Part shown: piece by piece, positions 7,485 to 15,119 of the stretch | Layout of the letters: every line of letters begins with the position of its first letter | Position numbering within the stretch: position 1 is the stretch's first letter | NCBI GenBank assembly: GCA_934229395.1 | Contig: CAKQDL010000014.1 | Location: forward strand, 1 to 37,611 | Direction: 5' to 3' | Origin: an uncultured Peptococcaceae bacterium | Lineage (GTDB): Bacteria > Bacillota > Peptococcia > Peptococcales > Peptococcaceae | Length of the DNA: 37,611 nt | Notes under the pieces: generated by a model | The model's input: the letters and a program-made list of their open reading frames with translations, nothing else | What the model was told of the DNA's origin: nothing | Database searches by the model: none | Program-made: the position numbers and the translations under genes

Positions 7485-8305
7485 AGATTGCCGTTTTAAG
7501 TGGCAAGGGTGGCGCCGGCAAAACCTTTGTTGCGGTCAATTTGGCAGCGGCTGCCAAAGATTCGACCTATATTGACTGCGATGTGGAAGAGCCCAACGGC
7601 CACCTCTTCCTCCGCCCTACAGACCTCACGCAAAAGCGCGTGGGCAAAGCCCTCCCGGCCTTCGATGCGCAAAAATGCAACGGCTGCCGCGCCTGCGTGG
7701 ATCACTGCCGTTTTAATGCACTGATGTTTATTAAGGACACGCCAACCCTCTTTGCCGAGATTTGCCACAGCTGCGGCCTTTGCTCCATGGTTTGCCCAAG
7801 GGATGCCATTAGCGAGGTGGCAAAACAAATTGGCCATCTTACCATTGGCCAACACGGCGAAACGCGCGTGGTGACAGGCATTTTAAACCCTGGCGAGGCC
7901 TCGGGCGTGGGCGTGATTCAAGCGGCCCTGAGCGAGGCAGGCGCCACCACCATCATCGACTGCCCGCCAGGGAGCGCTTGCACGGTGATGGAAAGCGTGA
8001 TGGATGCCGATTATTGTGTGCTCGTGGTGGAGCCTACGGCCTTTGGCTTCCACAATTTTAAGATGGTCCACGAGCTGTGTAGCCTCCTCCAAAAGCCCAT
8101 AGGCGTGGTCATCAATAAGGAAAGCGTGGCCTATGCACCGCTCGAGGACTTTCTAGCCCAGGAGCAGCTGCCTATTTTGGCGCGGTTTGACTACGACAGT
8201 GACTTGGCACAAGCTTTGGCCGATGGCTGCTTGATGGTAGAAAGAGAACCCGCTTACGCCCGTCGCTTTGAGGCCATCCTAGAAAAAATTGGAGGTGCGC
8301 TATGA
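7481..8305 (+). CDS. Mrp/ParA-type ATPase with 2[4Fe-4S] ferredoxin insert (first of pair)
   Basis: This 274-residue protein has a deviant Walker A, SGKGGAGKT (7-15), with the signature lysine of the MinD/ParA/Mrp group. An inserted ferredoxin domain has two CxxCxxCxxxC motifs (Cys66/69/72/76 and Cys95/98/101/105), and IIDCPPG is the Walker-B-like strand. It overlaps both neighbours by ATGA, so translation is coupled. Paired ATPases of this type occur in the orp operon of Desulfovibrio, whose orange protein carries a Mo-Cu-S cluster and which has been tied to cell division. By analogy this one probably moves or inserts a metal-sulfur cluster. The target here is unknown. Confidence 0.87.
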   Translation: MKIAVLSGKGGAGKTFVAVNLAAAAKDSTYIDCDVEEPNGHLFLRPTDLTQKRVGKALPAFDAQKCNGCRACVDHCRFNALMFIKDTPTLFAEICHSCGLCSMVCPRDAISEVAKQIGHLTIGQHGETRVVTGILNPGEASGVGVIQAALSEAGATTIIDCPPGSACTVMESVMDADYCVLVVEPTAFGFHNFKMVHELCSLLQKPIGVVINKESVAYAPLEDFLAQEQLPILARFDYDSDLAQALADGCLMVEREPAYARRFEAILEKIGGAL

Positions 8306-9162
8306 AACGCTTGCTTTTACTAAGTGGCAAGGGCGGCACCGGCAAAACCACCCTTTCTGCCGCCTTTGTGAAGCTTTCCCAAGCGAAGGCTGTGGCCGAT
8401 TGCGACGTGGATGCGCCCAACCTCCACCTTGTCGTGGCGCCCCATGGCGAGGGCGAGGATTTTGACTTTTTAGGTGGTGATAAGGCTGTAGTAGATGCCA
8501 CTCGCTGCGCCGGCTGCGGCCAATGCGAGGCCAACTGCCGTTTTGGCGCCATTCGCGTGGTGGATGGCGTGGCGCGTGTGAATGAATATGTCTGCGAAGG
8601 CTGCGGCGTGTGCGCCTACCTTTGCCCGGCCATCTCGATGGAGCAAGACATCGCCGGCACGCGCACCCTCTACAAGAGCGAGAAGGTCTTTTCCACCGCC
8701 ACCCTCAAAATGGGCCGCGGCACCTCGGGCAAGCTTGTGACCGATGTGAAACTCGCCATGCTGCAAAACGCGCCAGAATGCGACCTTGCCATTGTGGATG
8801 GCTCGCCAGGCATAGGGTGTCCGGTGATTGCCTCCATCAGTGGCATGGATATGGTGCTGGTGGTGGCCGAGCCGAGCGAAAGCGGCCTGAGCGACCTCGA
8901 GCGCCTCGTAAAAAGCGCCCGCACCTTTGGTGCCAAGCTTGCCGTATGCGTCAACAAATACGATCAAAGCCCCCAGCACGCCGAAGCCATCCGCGCTTAT
9001 TGTGACCTAGAAGGCCTGCCCTTTGTAGGCATGGTGCCTTTTGATGCCGAGGCTGTGCAGGCCGCCAACACGGGCCATACCCTTGTGGATACGCCATCAC
9101 CAGCCGCCCGCGCGGTGAAGGCTATTTATAAAAACGTTGTTCAATTATTAGAAGAAGAATAG
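8302..9162 (+). CDS. Mrp/ParA-type ATPase with 2[4Fe-4S] ferredoxin insert (second of pair)
   Basis: This 286-residue paralogue of the preceding gene has Walker A SGKGGTGKTT (8-17), ferredoxin cysteines at 69/72/75/79 and 98/101/104/108, and the IVDGSPGIGCPV switch-II-like segment. It starts within the stop of the first ATPase (ATGA) after GGAGGTGC. The two are diverged in the cluster-binding insert and C-terminus, so they may form a heterodimer. Twelve nucleotides separate it from the NifX-like gene. Its role is inferred as ATP-driven metal-sulfur cluster handling with its partner. Confidence 0.87.
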   Translation: MKRLLLLSGKGGTGKTTLSAAFVKLSQAKAVADCDVDAPNLHLVVAPHGEGEDFDFLGGDKAVVDATRCAGCGQCEANCRFGAIRVVDGVARVNEYVCEGCGVCAYLCPAISMEQDIAGTRTLYKSEKVFSTATLKMGRGTSGKLVTDVKLAMLQNAPECDLAIVDGSPGIGCPVIASISGMDMVLVVAEPSESGLSDLERLVKSARTFGAKLAVCVNKYDQSPQHAEAIRAYCDLEGLPFVGMVPFDAEAVQAANTGHTLVDTPSPAARAVKAIYKNVVQLLEEE

Positions 9163-9173
9163 GAGAAAAACTT

Positions 9174-9542
9174 ATGAAAATTGCAGTAGCTTGTAACGGA
9201 ACACAAATTTGGGGCCATTTTGGTCATTGCGAAAACTTTATGATTTATGATTGCCAAGACGGCGCCATTGTGGCTGAAGAAAACGTGCCGAACCCAGGCC
9301 ATAAGCCAGGCTTCTTACCAAACTTCTTGGCCGACCGCGGTGTGAACGTCATCATTGCTGGCGGCATGGGTGGCGGCGCTGTGGATATTTTTAACAGCCG
9401 CGGCGTAGAGGTTGTGGTTGGTGCCCAAGGCGATGCCAAGGCCGCTGTGAGCGCCTACCTCGCCGGCGCTCTCAAATCCACCGGCGCTGTCTGTAACCAT
9501 CATCACGGCGAAGGCCACGACCACGGCCACAGCTGCCACTAA
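9174..9542 (+). CDS. NifX/NifB-family metal-cluster-binding protein with His-rich tail
   Basis: This 122-residue single-domain protein of the dinitrogenase Fe-Mo-cofactor family starts MKIAVACNGTQIWGHFGHCENF and carries IIAGGMGGGAVDIFNSRGVEVVVG in the core. The ending HHHGEGHDHGHSCH adds many histidines and a cysteine, a possible metal-loading tail. The orange protein of the Desulfovibrio orp system belongs to this same fold, so this gene is the best local candidate for the cluster carrier served by the two ATPases. It is the last gene of the operon; rubrerythrin follows behind its own promoter. Confidence 0.86.
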   Translation: MKIAVACNGTQIWGHFGHCENFMIYDCQDGAIVAEENVPNPGHKPGFLPNFLADRGVNVIIAGGMGGGAVDIFNSRGVEVVVGAQGDAKAAVSAYLAGALKSTGAVCNHHHGEGHDHGHSCH

Positions 9543-9581
9543 AAGAATTCTAAAAAAGTCAGAAAAAACTATAAAAAGCTA

Positions 9582-9610
9582 TAGACGTAACCTGAGTAGT
9601 GTGGTAATAT
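9582..9610 (+). promoter_or_regulatory. Probable rubrerythrin promoter
   Basis: TAGACG (9582-9587), a 17-nt spacer and TAATAT (9605-9610) fit a housekeeping promoter with a four-of-six -35. No PerR-type box is recognisable by eye. Confidence 0.45.
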
Positions 9611-9663
9611 TAGTTCATAAGATAGAAACATTCCCTCCTCGATATAGAAAGGAAGTTATCAAT

Positions 9664-10206
9664 ATGAGCAACAATCCATACAAAGGTACAAAAACCGAAA
9701 AGAACCTCTGGGAAGCATTTGCTGGCGAATCTCAAGCGCGCAACAAGTACACCTACTTCGCTTCTGTTGCAAAAAAGGCTGGTTACGAACAAATCGCAGC
9801 CCTCTTCCTTCAAACTGCCGAAAACGAAAAGGAACACGCCAAGCTATGGTTCAAGGCCCTTGGTGAAGTTGGCGATACCGCCGAAAACCTTCTCCACGCA
9901 GCCCAAGGCGAGCACGACGAATGGACCGAGATGTATGAACGCATGGCCAAAGATGCCGAAGAAGAAGGCTTCACCGCCCTCGCTGCTCAGTTCCGTGGCG
10001 TAGCAAAAATTGAAAAATCCCACGAGGAACGTTATCGCGCCCTCTTAAACAACGTCGAAAACGACACCGTTTTTGCTAAGGAAGGCGAAACCGTTTGGGA
10101 ATGCCGCAACTGCGGCCACATGCACACCGGCGCCAAAGCACCACAGCTTTGCCCAGTCTGCAATCACCCACAAGCCTTCTTTGAAGTGCGAAAAGAAAAC
10201 TACTAA
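9664..10206 (+). CDS. Rubrerythrin
   Basis: This 180-residue peroxide-reducing non-heme iron protein is typical of anaerobes. The N-terminal ferritin-like four-helix domain carries the diiron glutamates (ESQARNKYTYF near residue 20, ENEKEHAKLW, KIEKSHEERY). The C-terminal rubredoxin-like domain has CxxC pairs in WECRNCGHMH and LCPVCNHP. The ATG at 9664 follows AAAGGAAG; the GTG at 9601 in the same frame has no family match before residue 22 and is rejected. It sits after the Fe-S operon, consistent with oxidative defence, and a strong terminator follows. Confidence 0.93.
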   Translation: MSNNPYKGTKTEKNLWEAFAGESQARNKYTYFASVAKKAGYEQIAALFLQTAENEKEHAKLWFKALGEVGDTAENLLHAAQGEHDEWTEMYERMAKDAEEEGFTALAAQFRGVAKIEKSHEERYRALLNNVENDTVFAKEGETVWECRNCGHMHTGAKAPQLCPVCNHPQAFFEVRKENY

Positions 10207-10236
10207 TACCTAAGAATCTCCCCCTCTTAGCGCTAT

Positions 10237-10271
10237 AAAAAAACTGGTTCCCCTTTGGGACCAGTTTTTTT
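10237..10271 (+). terminator. Rho-independent terminator after rubrerythrin
   Basis: ACTGGTTCCC pairs with GGGACCAGT across a CTTT loop, with one bulged T. Flanking A and T runs (T at 10265-10271) complete a bidirectional-looking terminator. Confidence 0.9.
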
Positions 10272-10296
10272 GTGTAGAAAAGTGTGATGTTTTGAA

Positions 10297-10561
10297 GAGG
10301 TGTATGCATTCGTAAAGCCTTCCCCCTCCCTTCGGGTACTAGCTTCGCGTCGGAATTAGTGGGTTTTCTGGAGCAAGGCAGAAGAAAACTCGGATGAGGG
10401 TGTGTTTTCACCGCACTTTACAGCTAATCCGATTATTCGCTCACGCTCATACCCCTCATCCGTCGGCTACGCCGCCACCTTCCCCCCATGTGGGGAAGGC
10501 TTTTGCTATTTACAGAAAGTTTTCTCTTTACATACACGTTTCGGGTTTATCGACACACTGA
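10297..10561. repeat. 300-bp MITE-like intergenic repeat, copy B
   Basis: It begins at GGTGTATGCATTCGTAAAGCC and ends at CATACACGTTTCGGGTTTATCGACAC. It shares GGAAGAAAACTCGGATGAGG-type and CCTCATCCGTCGGCTACGCC segments with copies A and C. It also holds an insert CTTCGGGTACTAGCTTCGCG that is shared with copy C but missing from A. The 404-bp gap between rubrerythrin and ribH holds nothing else but this and two hairpins. Confidence 0.78.
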
Positions 10562-10562
10562 C

Positions 10563-10581
10563 GCCCACGCATAGCGCGGGC
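10563..10581. other. Short hairpin after ribH
   Basis: GCCCACGC (10563-10570) pairs with GCGCGGGC (10574-10581), one mismatch. It lies about 30 nt past the ribH stop on the minus strand, but no T-run follows, so its role as terminator is uncertain. Confidence 0.4.
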
Positions 10582-10610
10582 GGATAAATGAAATCTATGT
10601 GATGTTAAAC

Positions 10611-11078
10611 TTAAGCTTCGATGTCTTTAATTAGGTTGACCATTTCGATGGCTGCCATGGCGCTGTCGTAGCCTTTGTTGCCGGCTTTGGTGCCTGCGCG
10701 TTCAATGGCTTGCTCGATGTTTTCGGTGGTGACGACGCCGAAGAGGACTGGCACGCCGCTAGAAAGGGATACGTTGGCGATGCCTTTGGAGACTTCGCTG
10801 CAGACGTAGTCGTAGTGGGTGGTGGCGCCGCGGATGACGGCACCTAGGCAGATGACGGCGTCGTACTTGCCGCTTTCGGCCATTTTCTTGGCAATGAGGG
10901 GAATTTCAAAGGCACCTGGCACCCAAGCGACGTTGATGTTTTCGTCAGCGACATCATGACGATGTAGGGCGTCTAGGGCACCGCCTAGGAGCTTACTCAC
11001 GATAAATTCATTGAAACGGGCGCAGATGATGCCGACCTTCATGTCGTTGGATACGAGTTTTCCTTCAAATGTTTTCAT
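10611..11078 (-). CDS. ribH: 6,7-dimethyl-8-ribityllumazine synthase
   Basis: This 155-residue enzyme condenses 5-amino-6-ribitylaminouracil with dihydroxybutanone phosphate. The motifs are GIICARFNEFI, WVPGAFEIP, GAVIRGATTHYDYV (with the catalytic His) and FGVVTTENIEQA. Length and motifs are typical. It is last in ribD-ribE-ribBA-ribH. A 22-nt gap separates it from ribBA, with AAAAAAGGAGACC as ribosome site. Confidence 0.96.
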   Translation of the reverse strand: MKTFEGKLVSNDMKVGIICARFNEFIVSKLLGGALDALHRHDVADENINVAWVPGAFEIPLIAKKMAESGKYDAVICLGAVIRGATTHYDYVCSEVSKGIANVSLSSGVPVLFGVVTTENIEQAIERAGTKAGNKGYDSAMAAIEMVNLIKDIEA

Positions 11079-11100
11079 AATAATGGTCTCCTTTTTTCTC

Positions 11101-12303
11101 TTATTCTACGTCGAGCAAATGACCCATGCGGTCTTTTTTTGTTTGCAGGTAATATTTGTCAAAATCGGTGGCGGGCATACTAATTGGCACACGGTCGTTG
11201 ATGGTGATGCCAAAGGCACTTAGCTGATACATCTTGTCGGGATTGTTTGTGAGAAGGCGCATGCTCTTTACGCCCAAGGCGCGCAGGATTTGGGCGCCGA
11301 TGTAGTATTCGCGTTCGTCGCCTTCAAAACCTAGGGCGAGGTTGGCTTCTAGGGTGTCCATGCCCTTGTCTTGGAGCTCGTAGGCGCGGAGCTTGTTGAT
11401 GAGGCCAATACCGCGGCCTTCTTGGCGCATATAGAGGAGAACGCCACGGCCTTCTTCTTCAATTTGGCGCATAGCGGCGCTGAACTGCTGGCCGCAATCG
11501 CAACGGAGGGAACCAAAGCAATCGCCGGTGAGGCATTCGGAATGGACGCGCACGAGAAGGTCTTCGCCGTCTGCAATGTCACCCTTTACGAGAGCCACGT
11601 GGTGCTCGCCATTGAGATGGTTGACAAAGCCATGGGCGGTGAAGTGGCCATACTTGGTTGGCATATCTACAACGGCGGCTTCTTCGACAAAGTTTTCGTG
11701 GATTTTGCGGTAGTTTTGCAAGTCCTTGATGGTAATAAAGGTAAGATTCCATTGGCGCGCAAGCTCAAAGAGCTCTTCAGTGCGCATCATGGTGCCATCC
11801 TCGCGCATGATTTCGCAGCAGAGGCCGACTTCCTTGAGACCAGCGAGGCGGCAGAGGTCAACGGTGGCTTCGGTGTGACCGTTGCGCTCCAAAACGCCGT
11901 TTTTCTTGGCAAGAAGTGGGAACATGTGGCCTGGGCGACGGAAATCTTCTGGACGCACGCCTTCTTCCACGCACTTCATAGCGGTGATGGAGCGCTCTGC
12001 GGCGGAGATGCCAGTGGTGGTGTCCACATGGTCAATGGACACTGTGAAGGCGGTTTCGTGGTTGTCGGTGTTCATCGTCACCATTTGAGGAATGCGCAAT
12101 TTTTCTACGTATTCGCGGCTCATTGGCATACAGATGAGGCCCTTGGCGTGGGTGGCCATAAAATTGATGTTTTCGGTGGTGGCAAATTCGGCGGCGCAAA
12201 TAAAGTCGCCTTCGTTTTCGCGGTCTGGATCGTCTGTCACAAGAACGATTTTGCCTTGGCGCAAGTCTTCGAGCGCCTGCTCTACGGTGTTAAATTCTCT
12301 CAT
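11101..12303 (-). CDS. ribBA: Bifunctional dihydroxybutanone-phosphate synthase / GTP cyclohydrolase II
   Basis: This 400-residue fusion enzyme makes both precursors of riboflavin. The N-terminal half (about 1-200) is the DHBP synthase, with DDPDRENEGDF as its metal/substrate motif. The C-terminal half is GTP cyclohydrolase II, with zinc cysteines in SECLTGDCFGSLRCDCGQQF and the MRQEGRGIGL loop. Both active sites look complete. It starts at 12303 after AGGAGGAAGAGCA and lies 11 nt after the ribE stop, in the riboswitch-controlled operon. Confidence 0.96.
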   Translation of the reverse strand: MREFNTVEQALEDLRQGKIVLVTDDPDRENEGDFICAAEFATTENINFMATHAKGLICMPMSREYVEKLRIPQMVTMNTDNHETAFTVSIDHVDTTTGISAAERSITAMKCVEEGVRPEDFRRPGHMFPLLAKKNGVLERNGHTEATVDLCRLAGLKEVGLCCEIMREDGTMMRTEELFELARQWNLTFITIKDLQNYRKIHENFVEEAAVVDMPTKYGHFTAHGFVNHLNGEHHVALVKGDIADGEDLLVRVHSECLTGDCFGSLRCDCGQQFSAAMRQIEEEGRGVLLYMRQEGRGIGLINKLRAYELQDKGMDTLEANLALGFEGDEREYYIGAQILRALGVKSMRLLTNNPDKMYQLSAFGITINDRVPISMPATDFDKYYLQTKKDRMGHLLDVE

Positions 12304-12314
12304 TGCTCTTCCTC

Positions 12315-12959
12315 CTAAAATCCATTTTGGATGAGAAAATCCATGGTGATACCGCTTTTTTGCGGCGTTTGCTGTGGCTTTAATAGTTTTTCAACGTATT
12401 TGCCAATAATATCTGTTTCGAGGTTGACGGTGCTACCTACCTTGCGGTCGCGCAGGGTGGTCACTGCCACGGTGTGGGGAATGGCCGAAATGGCAAAGGA
12501 GGCGTCGTCTACCTTTGCTACGGTGAGGCTGATGCCATCGATGGTGATGGAGCCTTTCTCGACCACGTAGCGCAAGAGCTCGGGGCCGGTTGTGATGGTG
12601 TACCAAATGGCGTTGTCATCTTGCTCAATACGAGCCACGGTGCCCACGCCATCCACATGGCCCGAGACAATATGGCCACCAAAGCGGCCATTTGCGGCCA
12701 TGGCGCGTTCGAGGTTGACGCGGGTGCCCTTTTGGGCGTTTTTGAGGGATGAACGGTTCAAGGTTTCGTGCATCACATCGGCATAAAAGAGGCCCTTTGT
12801 CAGGCGCGTGACGGTGAGGCAAATGCCGCCAACGGCAATGGAATCACCAATTTGCGTGCCTTCTAGGACCTTATCGGCGTAAATGCCCAAAACGGCGGAC
12901 ACGCTGCCCTTTTGTACGCTGGCAATTTCGCCCACTTCTTCTACAATACCTGTAAACAT
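12315..12959 (-). CDS. ribE: Riboflavin synthase, alpha chain
   Basis: This 214-residue enzyme dismutates two lumazine molecules to riboflavin. It shows the canonical start MFTGIVEEVGEI and the internal duplication of two beta-barrel lumazine-binding domains, each with a GDSIAVGGICLTV or GSITIDGISLTV motif, plus GHIVSGHVDGVG. Its start codon directly abuts the ribD stop. Length is typical. Confidence 0.96.
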   Translation of the reverse strand: MFTGIVEEVGEIASVQKGSVSAVLGIYADKVLEGTQIGDSIAVGGICLTVTRLTKGLFYADVMHETLNRSSLKNAQKGTRVNLERAMAANGRFGGHIVSGHVDGVGTVARIEQDDNAIWYTITTGPELLRYVVEKGSITIDGISLTVAKVDDASFAISAIPHTVAVTTLRDRKVGSTVNLETDIIGKYVEKLLKPQQTPQKSGITMDFLIQNGF

Positions 12960-14048
12960 TTACCTCACCTCGCTTTCTATAAGAAGATCCTCGCCCACAA
13001 AGCGCACGTTTTTGATGGCGAGCGAATAAGCTTCGTCAGGACTCGGTACGCCCACGCCTTCTACTGGCGTTTTGGCGCTCGCTCCGCCAAAGAGCTTTGG
13101 CGCAATGAAGCTCGCCACGCCCTGCACAATGCCGGCGCGGAGGGCGCTTTCGTTGAGGCCGCCGCCACCCTCTAGGAGAATGCCGTCGATGCCCTTTTGC
13201 CCGAGTTTGTCCATGAGGTCATTCAAATCCACACGACCGTCTGCTTCCTTACAAAGGAGAACCTCGCAGCCCTTTTCGAGATAAGGCGCGTGCTTGGCGC
13301 TGTCACTTTCGGTGGTGGCAAGGATGGTTGGCACCTCATTAGCCGTAACAACCACGTTGGACGCCAGCGGCGTGCGCAAGTGAGAATCGCAAACGATGCG
13401 CACAGGATTGCGCCCACCTTCTAGGCGGCAGGTGAGGCGCGGATTGTCGGCCAGAACGGTGCCAACACCTACCATAATACCCTTATAATGGTTGCGCATT
13501 TCCTGCACATAAGCTCGCGCCGCCTCGCCTGTGACCCAACGTGAGGCGCCAGTGTGGCAGGCGATTTTGCCGTCTAGGGTCATGGCTGTTTTCATCATCA
13601 CATAAGGGCGATGGGTGGTGATATAGTGCATAAACACATGGTTGACCGCGTCGCATTCTGCGCGCAGCACGTCCTCGCTCACCTCAATACCAGCCTCGCG
13701 GAGGATACGCGCACCCTTTCCGGCCACAAGAGGGTTGGGGTCTCGGGAGCCAATGACCACGCGGGCCAGCTTATGCGCGATGATGGCATCGGTACACGGC
13801 GGCTGCTTGCCATGATGGCAGCAAGGCTCGAGGGTCACGTACATCGTAGCACCCTCACAGCTTTTGCCCTCAAGATTTGCTAGGGCTTGACGCTCAGCGT
13901 GGAGCTCACCATAGCGGGTGTGGTAGCCTGTGGATAAAACCTCACCACCAAGCACAATCACAGCGCCTACCAAAGGGTTGGGGTTCACCGCCCCGCGCCC
14001 GCGCTTGGCTTCCTCTAAGGCCATGCGCATATATGCTTCATCGTTCAT
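12960..14048 (-). CDS. ribD: Bifunctional pyrimidine deaminase / reductase
   Basis: This 362-residue fusion has an N-terminal deaminase with zinc ligands in HAERQAL and PCCHHGKQPPC. The C-terminal reductase has MKTAMTLDGKIACHTGASRW and an ILLEGGGGLN cofactor segment. It is the first gene of the operon and its ATG (14048) follows AGAGGTGATT. Two hairpins and the FMN riboswitch lie between it and the promoter. Confidence 0.96.
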   Translation of the reverse strand: MNDEAYMRMALEEAKRGRGAVNPNPLVGAVIVLGGEVLSTGYHTRYGELHAERQALANLEGKSCEGATMYVTLEPCCHHGKQPPCTDAIIAHKLARVVIGSRDPNPLVAGKGARILREAGIEVSEDVLRAECDAVNHVFMHYITTHRPYVMMKTAMTLDGKIACHTGASRWVTGEAARAYVQEMRNHYKGIMVGVGTVLADNPRLTCRLEGGRNPVRIVCDSHLRTPLASNVVVTANEVPTILATTESDSAKHAPYLEKGCEVLLCKEADGRVDLNDLMDKLGQKGIDGILLEGGGGLNESALRAGIVQGVASFIAPKLFGGASAKTPVEGVGVPSPDEAYSLAIKNVRFVGEDLLIESEVR

Positions 14049-14114
14049 AGAATCACCTCTGTTGGTTTAGCCTTCCCCCGCTGAGAGAGGGGAAGACAGC
14101 GTGGAAATATAAAT

Positions 14115-14138
14115 GGCCCCAAGCATACACTTGGGGCC
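14115..14138 (-). terminator. Second leader hairpin of the rib operon
   Basis: GGCCCCAAG (minus strand) pairs perfectly with CTTGGGGCC around a TGTATG loop, a 9-bp GC-rich stem, followed by ATTTATATTT. It lies downstream of the first terminator and before ribD. Confidence 0.55.
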
Positions 14139-14149
14139 GCAATATAAGC

Positions 14150-14178
14150 AAAAAAATAGCCGAGCATTCACTCGGGCC
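14150..14178 (-). terminator. Riboswitch-linked intrinsic terminator
   Basis: On the minus strand CCGAG and CTCGG pair around a short loop, and CTATTTTTTTGC follows about 2 nt later. The position between the FMN aptamer and ribD fits the expression platform. Confidence 0.65.
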
Positions 14179-14205
14179 TTTTGCTGGCGTCATAAAAAAC
14201 GCCTT

Positions 14206-14317
14206 GCTTCTTCTTTCATCCAGACTGTACTGTCGGCCTTGGAATCACACCAAGTCATGCCTTGCGGCTCGTGGGCTATAACCACCGGTAGGGAATTGCA
14301 CCCTGCCCCGAAGAATT
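14206..14317 (-). promoter_or_regulatory. FMN riboswitch (RFN element)
   Basis: The minus strand reads GGGGCAGGGTGCAATTCCCT, then ACCGGTGGTTATAGCCC, GGTGTGATTCCAAGGCCGAC and AGTCTGGATGAAAG, in the order of the conserved RFN core. TTCTTC and GAAGAA close the P1 stem. FMN binding should stop ribDEBAH expression. Confidence 0.95.
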
Positions 14318-14332
14318 ATTGAATTTGTCTAC

Positions 14333-14361
14333 ACTATACGCCTAAGAGAAAATTTTGTCAA
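14333..14361 (-). promoter_or_regulatory. rib operon promoter
   Basis: Minus-strand TTGACA (14361-14356), a 17-nt spacer and TATAGT (14338-14333) form a near-consensus promoter about 20 nt before the aptamer. Confidence 0.8.
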
Positions 14362-14366
14362 GGGGG

Positions 14367-14404
14367 ACAAAAGAGCCACCAGCACCAGTTGTGCCGATGG
14401 CTCT
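14367..14404 (-). terminator. Terminator after the yoeB-like gene
   Basis: On the minus strand AGAGCCATCGGCAC pairs with GTGCTGGTGGCTCT (two G-U pairs) around a 5-nt loop, and TTTTG follows. It insulates the toxin gene from the rib promoter just downstream. Confidence 0.75.
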
Positions 14405-14411
14405 CAAAAGA

Positions 14412-14675
14412 TTAATCGTTATAATGGCCTTTGCATTGATCGATTAAAATATATTCATCTGTGACCTTATATACAAGGCGATTGGTATCATCTATGCATC
14501 TGCTCCAATATCCCGATAAATTTCCCTTGAGTGGTTCGGGCTTGCCAATACCTTCAAAAGGCGAGCGATTAATATCCTTTAGCAAGGCGTTAATGCGTTT
14601 TAATGTTTTCTTATCTTCCATTTGCCAAGCCATATACTCCGCAAAGGCATCTTCAGTAAAGGACAGGTTGCTCAT
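14412..14675 (-). CDS. yoeB: YoeB/Txe-family mRNA interferase toxin
   Basis: This 87-residue ribosome-dependent endoribonuclease toxin shows the family core NRSPFEGIGKPEPLKGNLSG, followed by YWSR, and ends KGHYND. The residues matching E. coli YoeB Glu46, Arg65, His83 and Tyr84 are all kept (Glu47, Arg66, His84, Tyr85), so the toxin looks active. Its start lies inside the end of the antitoxin frame (23-nt overlap), the normal order for this family. The upstream antitoxin reading frame is damaged, which is unusual beside an intact toxin. Confidence 0.9.
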   Translation of the reverse strand: MSNLSFTEDAFAEYMAWQMEDKKTLKRINALLKDINRSPFEGIGKPEPLKGNLSGYWSRCIDDTNRLVYKVTDEYILIDQCKGHYND

Positions 14676-14939
14676 TTTCCATAGCCTCTAGCTCTTCAAA
14701 GGATTTGATAATAACCTTGCCCTCTTTACGCTGCTGCATACTTTGTTCTAAAGCAGCCATATTCGCTTCGCTATAAAATGGGTCGATAGAAACTTCAAAA
14801 GGCAAACGTTTTTCGCGTGTCATTTTTTTGCTAGCATGGTAATGGCAGTAGGCATCGACATACCCAATTCCACACAAACAGGATCAAATTCTTTTTTTAG
14901 GTTGTCGTCCATACGCACGCTTACAATTGATTACGACAT
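14653..14939 (-). pseudogene. RelB/DinJ-type antitoxin gene broken by an ochre codon and a frameshift
   Basis: The canonical start is ATG at 14939, after AAGGAAGGTGAT, but codon 3 is TAA (14933-14931). The frame after it continues as a typical antitoxin, ...VRMDDNLKKEFDPVCVELGM, to an A7 run (14829-14823) where it meets TGA. The rest (MTREKRLPFEVSIDPFYSEA...ELEAME) continues one frame away. One more base in the A-run would restore a product of about 95 residues. An ATGA overlap at 14823-14820 could let ribosomes restart and make a 56-residue C-terminal piece, the half that normally binds the toxin. ATG at 14912 could open a 30-residue N-terminal piece. Confidence 0.8.
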
Positions 14940-15064
14940 AGTATCACCTTCCTTTGGTCAACCAATACTCCACTCGCGGACGCTCATCTATGAGGCACGC
15001 GCGAATTGCCATAAAATTTATATTGATTATCTATAAAAAGCCTCGACTTTAAATAAACACGGCT

Positions 15065-15108
15065 TTGGCGTACAATTATTGTAACAATCTGATAATTTGT
15101 ACGCCAAG
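15065..15108 (+). promoter_or_regulatory. Inverted repeat just before the alr ribosome site
   Basis: TTGGCGTACAA (15065-15075) and TTGTACGCCAA (15098-15108) are perfect 11-bp inverted arms. Further partial pairing (TTAT with GATAA) extends inward. The right arm runs into AAGGAGG (15106-15112), the alr Shine-Dalgarno. It could be a regulatory RNA hairpin or a protein operator. No confident -35/-10 pair was found upstream. Confidence 0.55.
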
Positions 15109-15119
15109 GAGGCTTCACA

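Noticed and set aside
11371..12318. 315-codon plus-strand frame opposite ribBA
   Set aside because: It is a shadow of the well-supported ribBA gene, with low-complexity antisense composition.
14820..14829. Programmed -1 frameshift as the full explanation for the antitoxin
   Set aside because: The slippery heptamer is real, but the TAA at codon 3 independently breaks the frame from the best start. Decay is the simpler reading, and I kept frameshifting only as a possibility.
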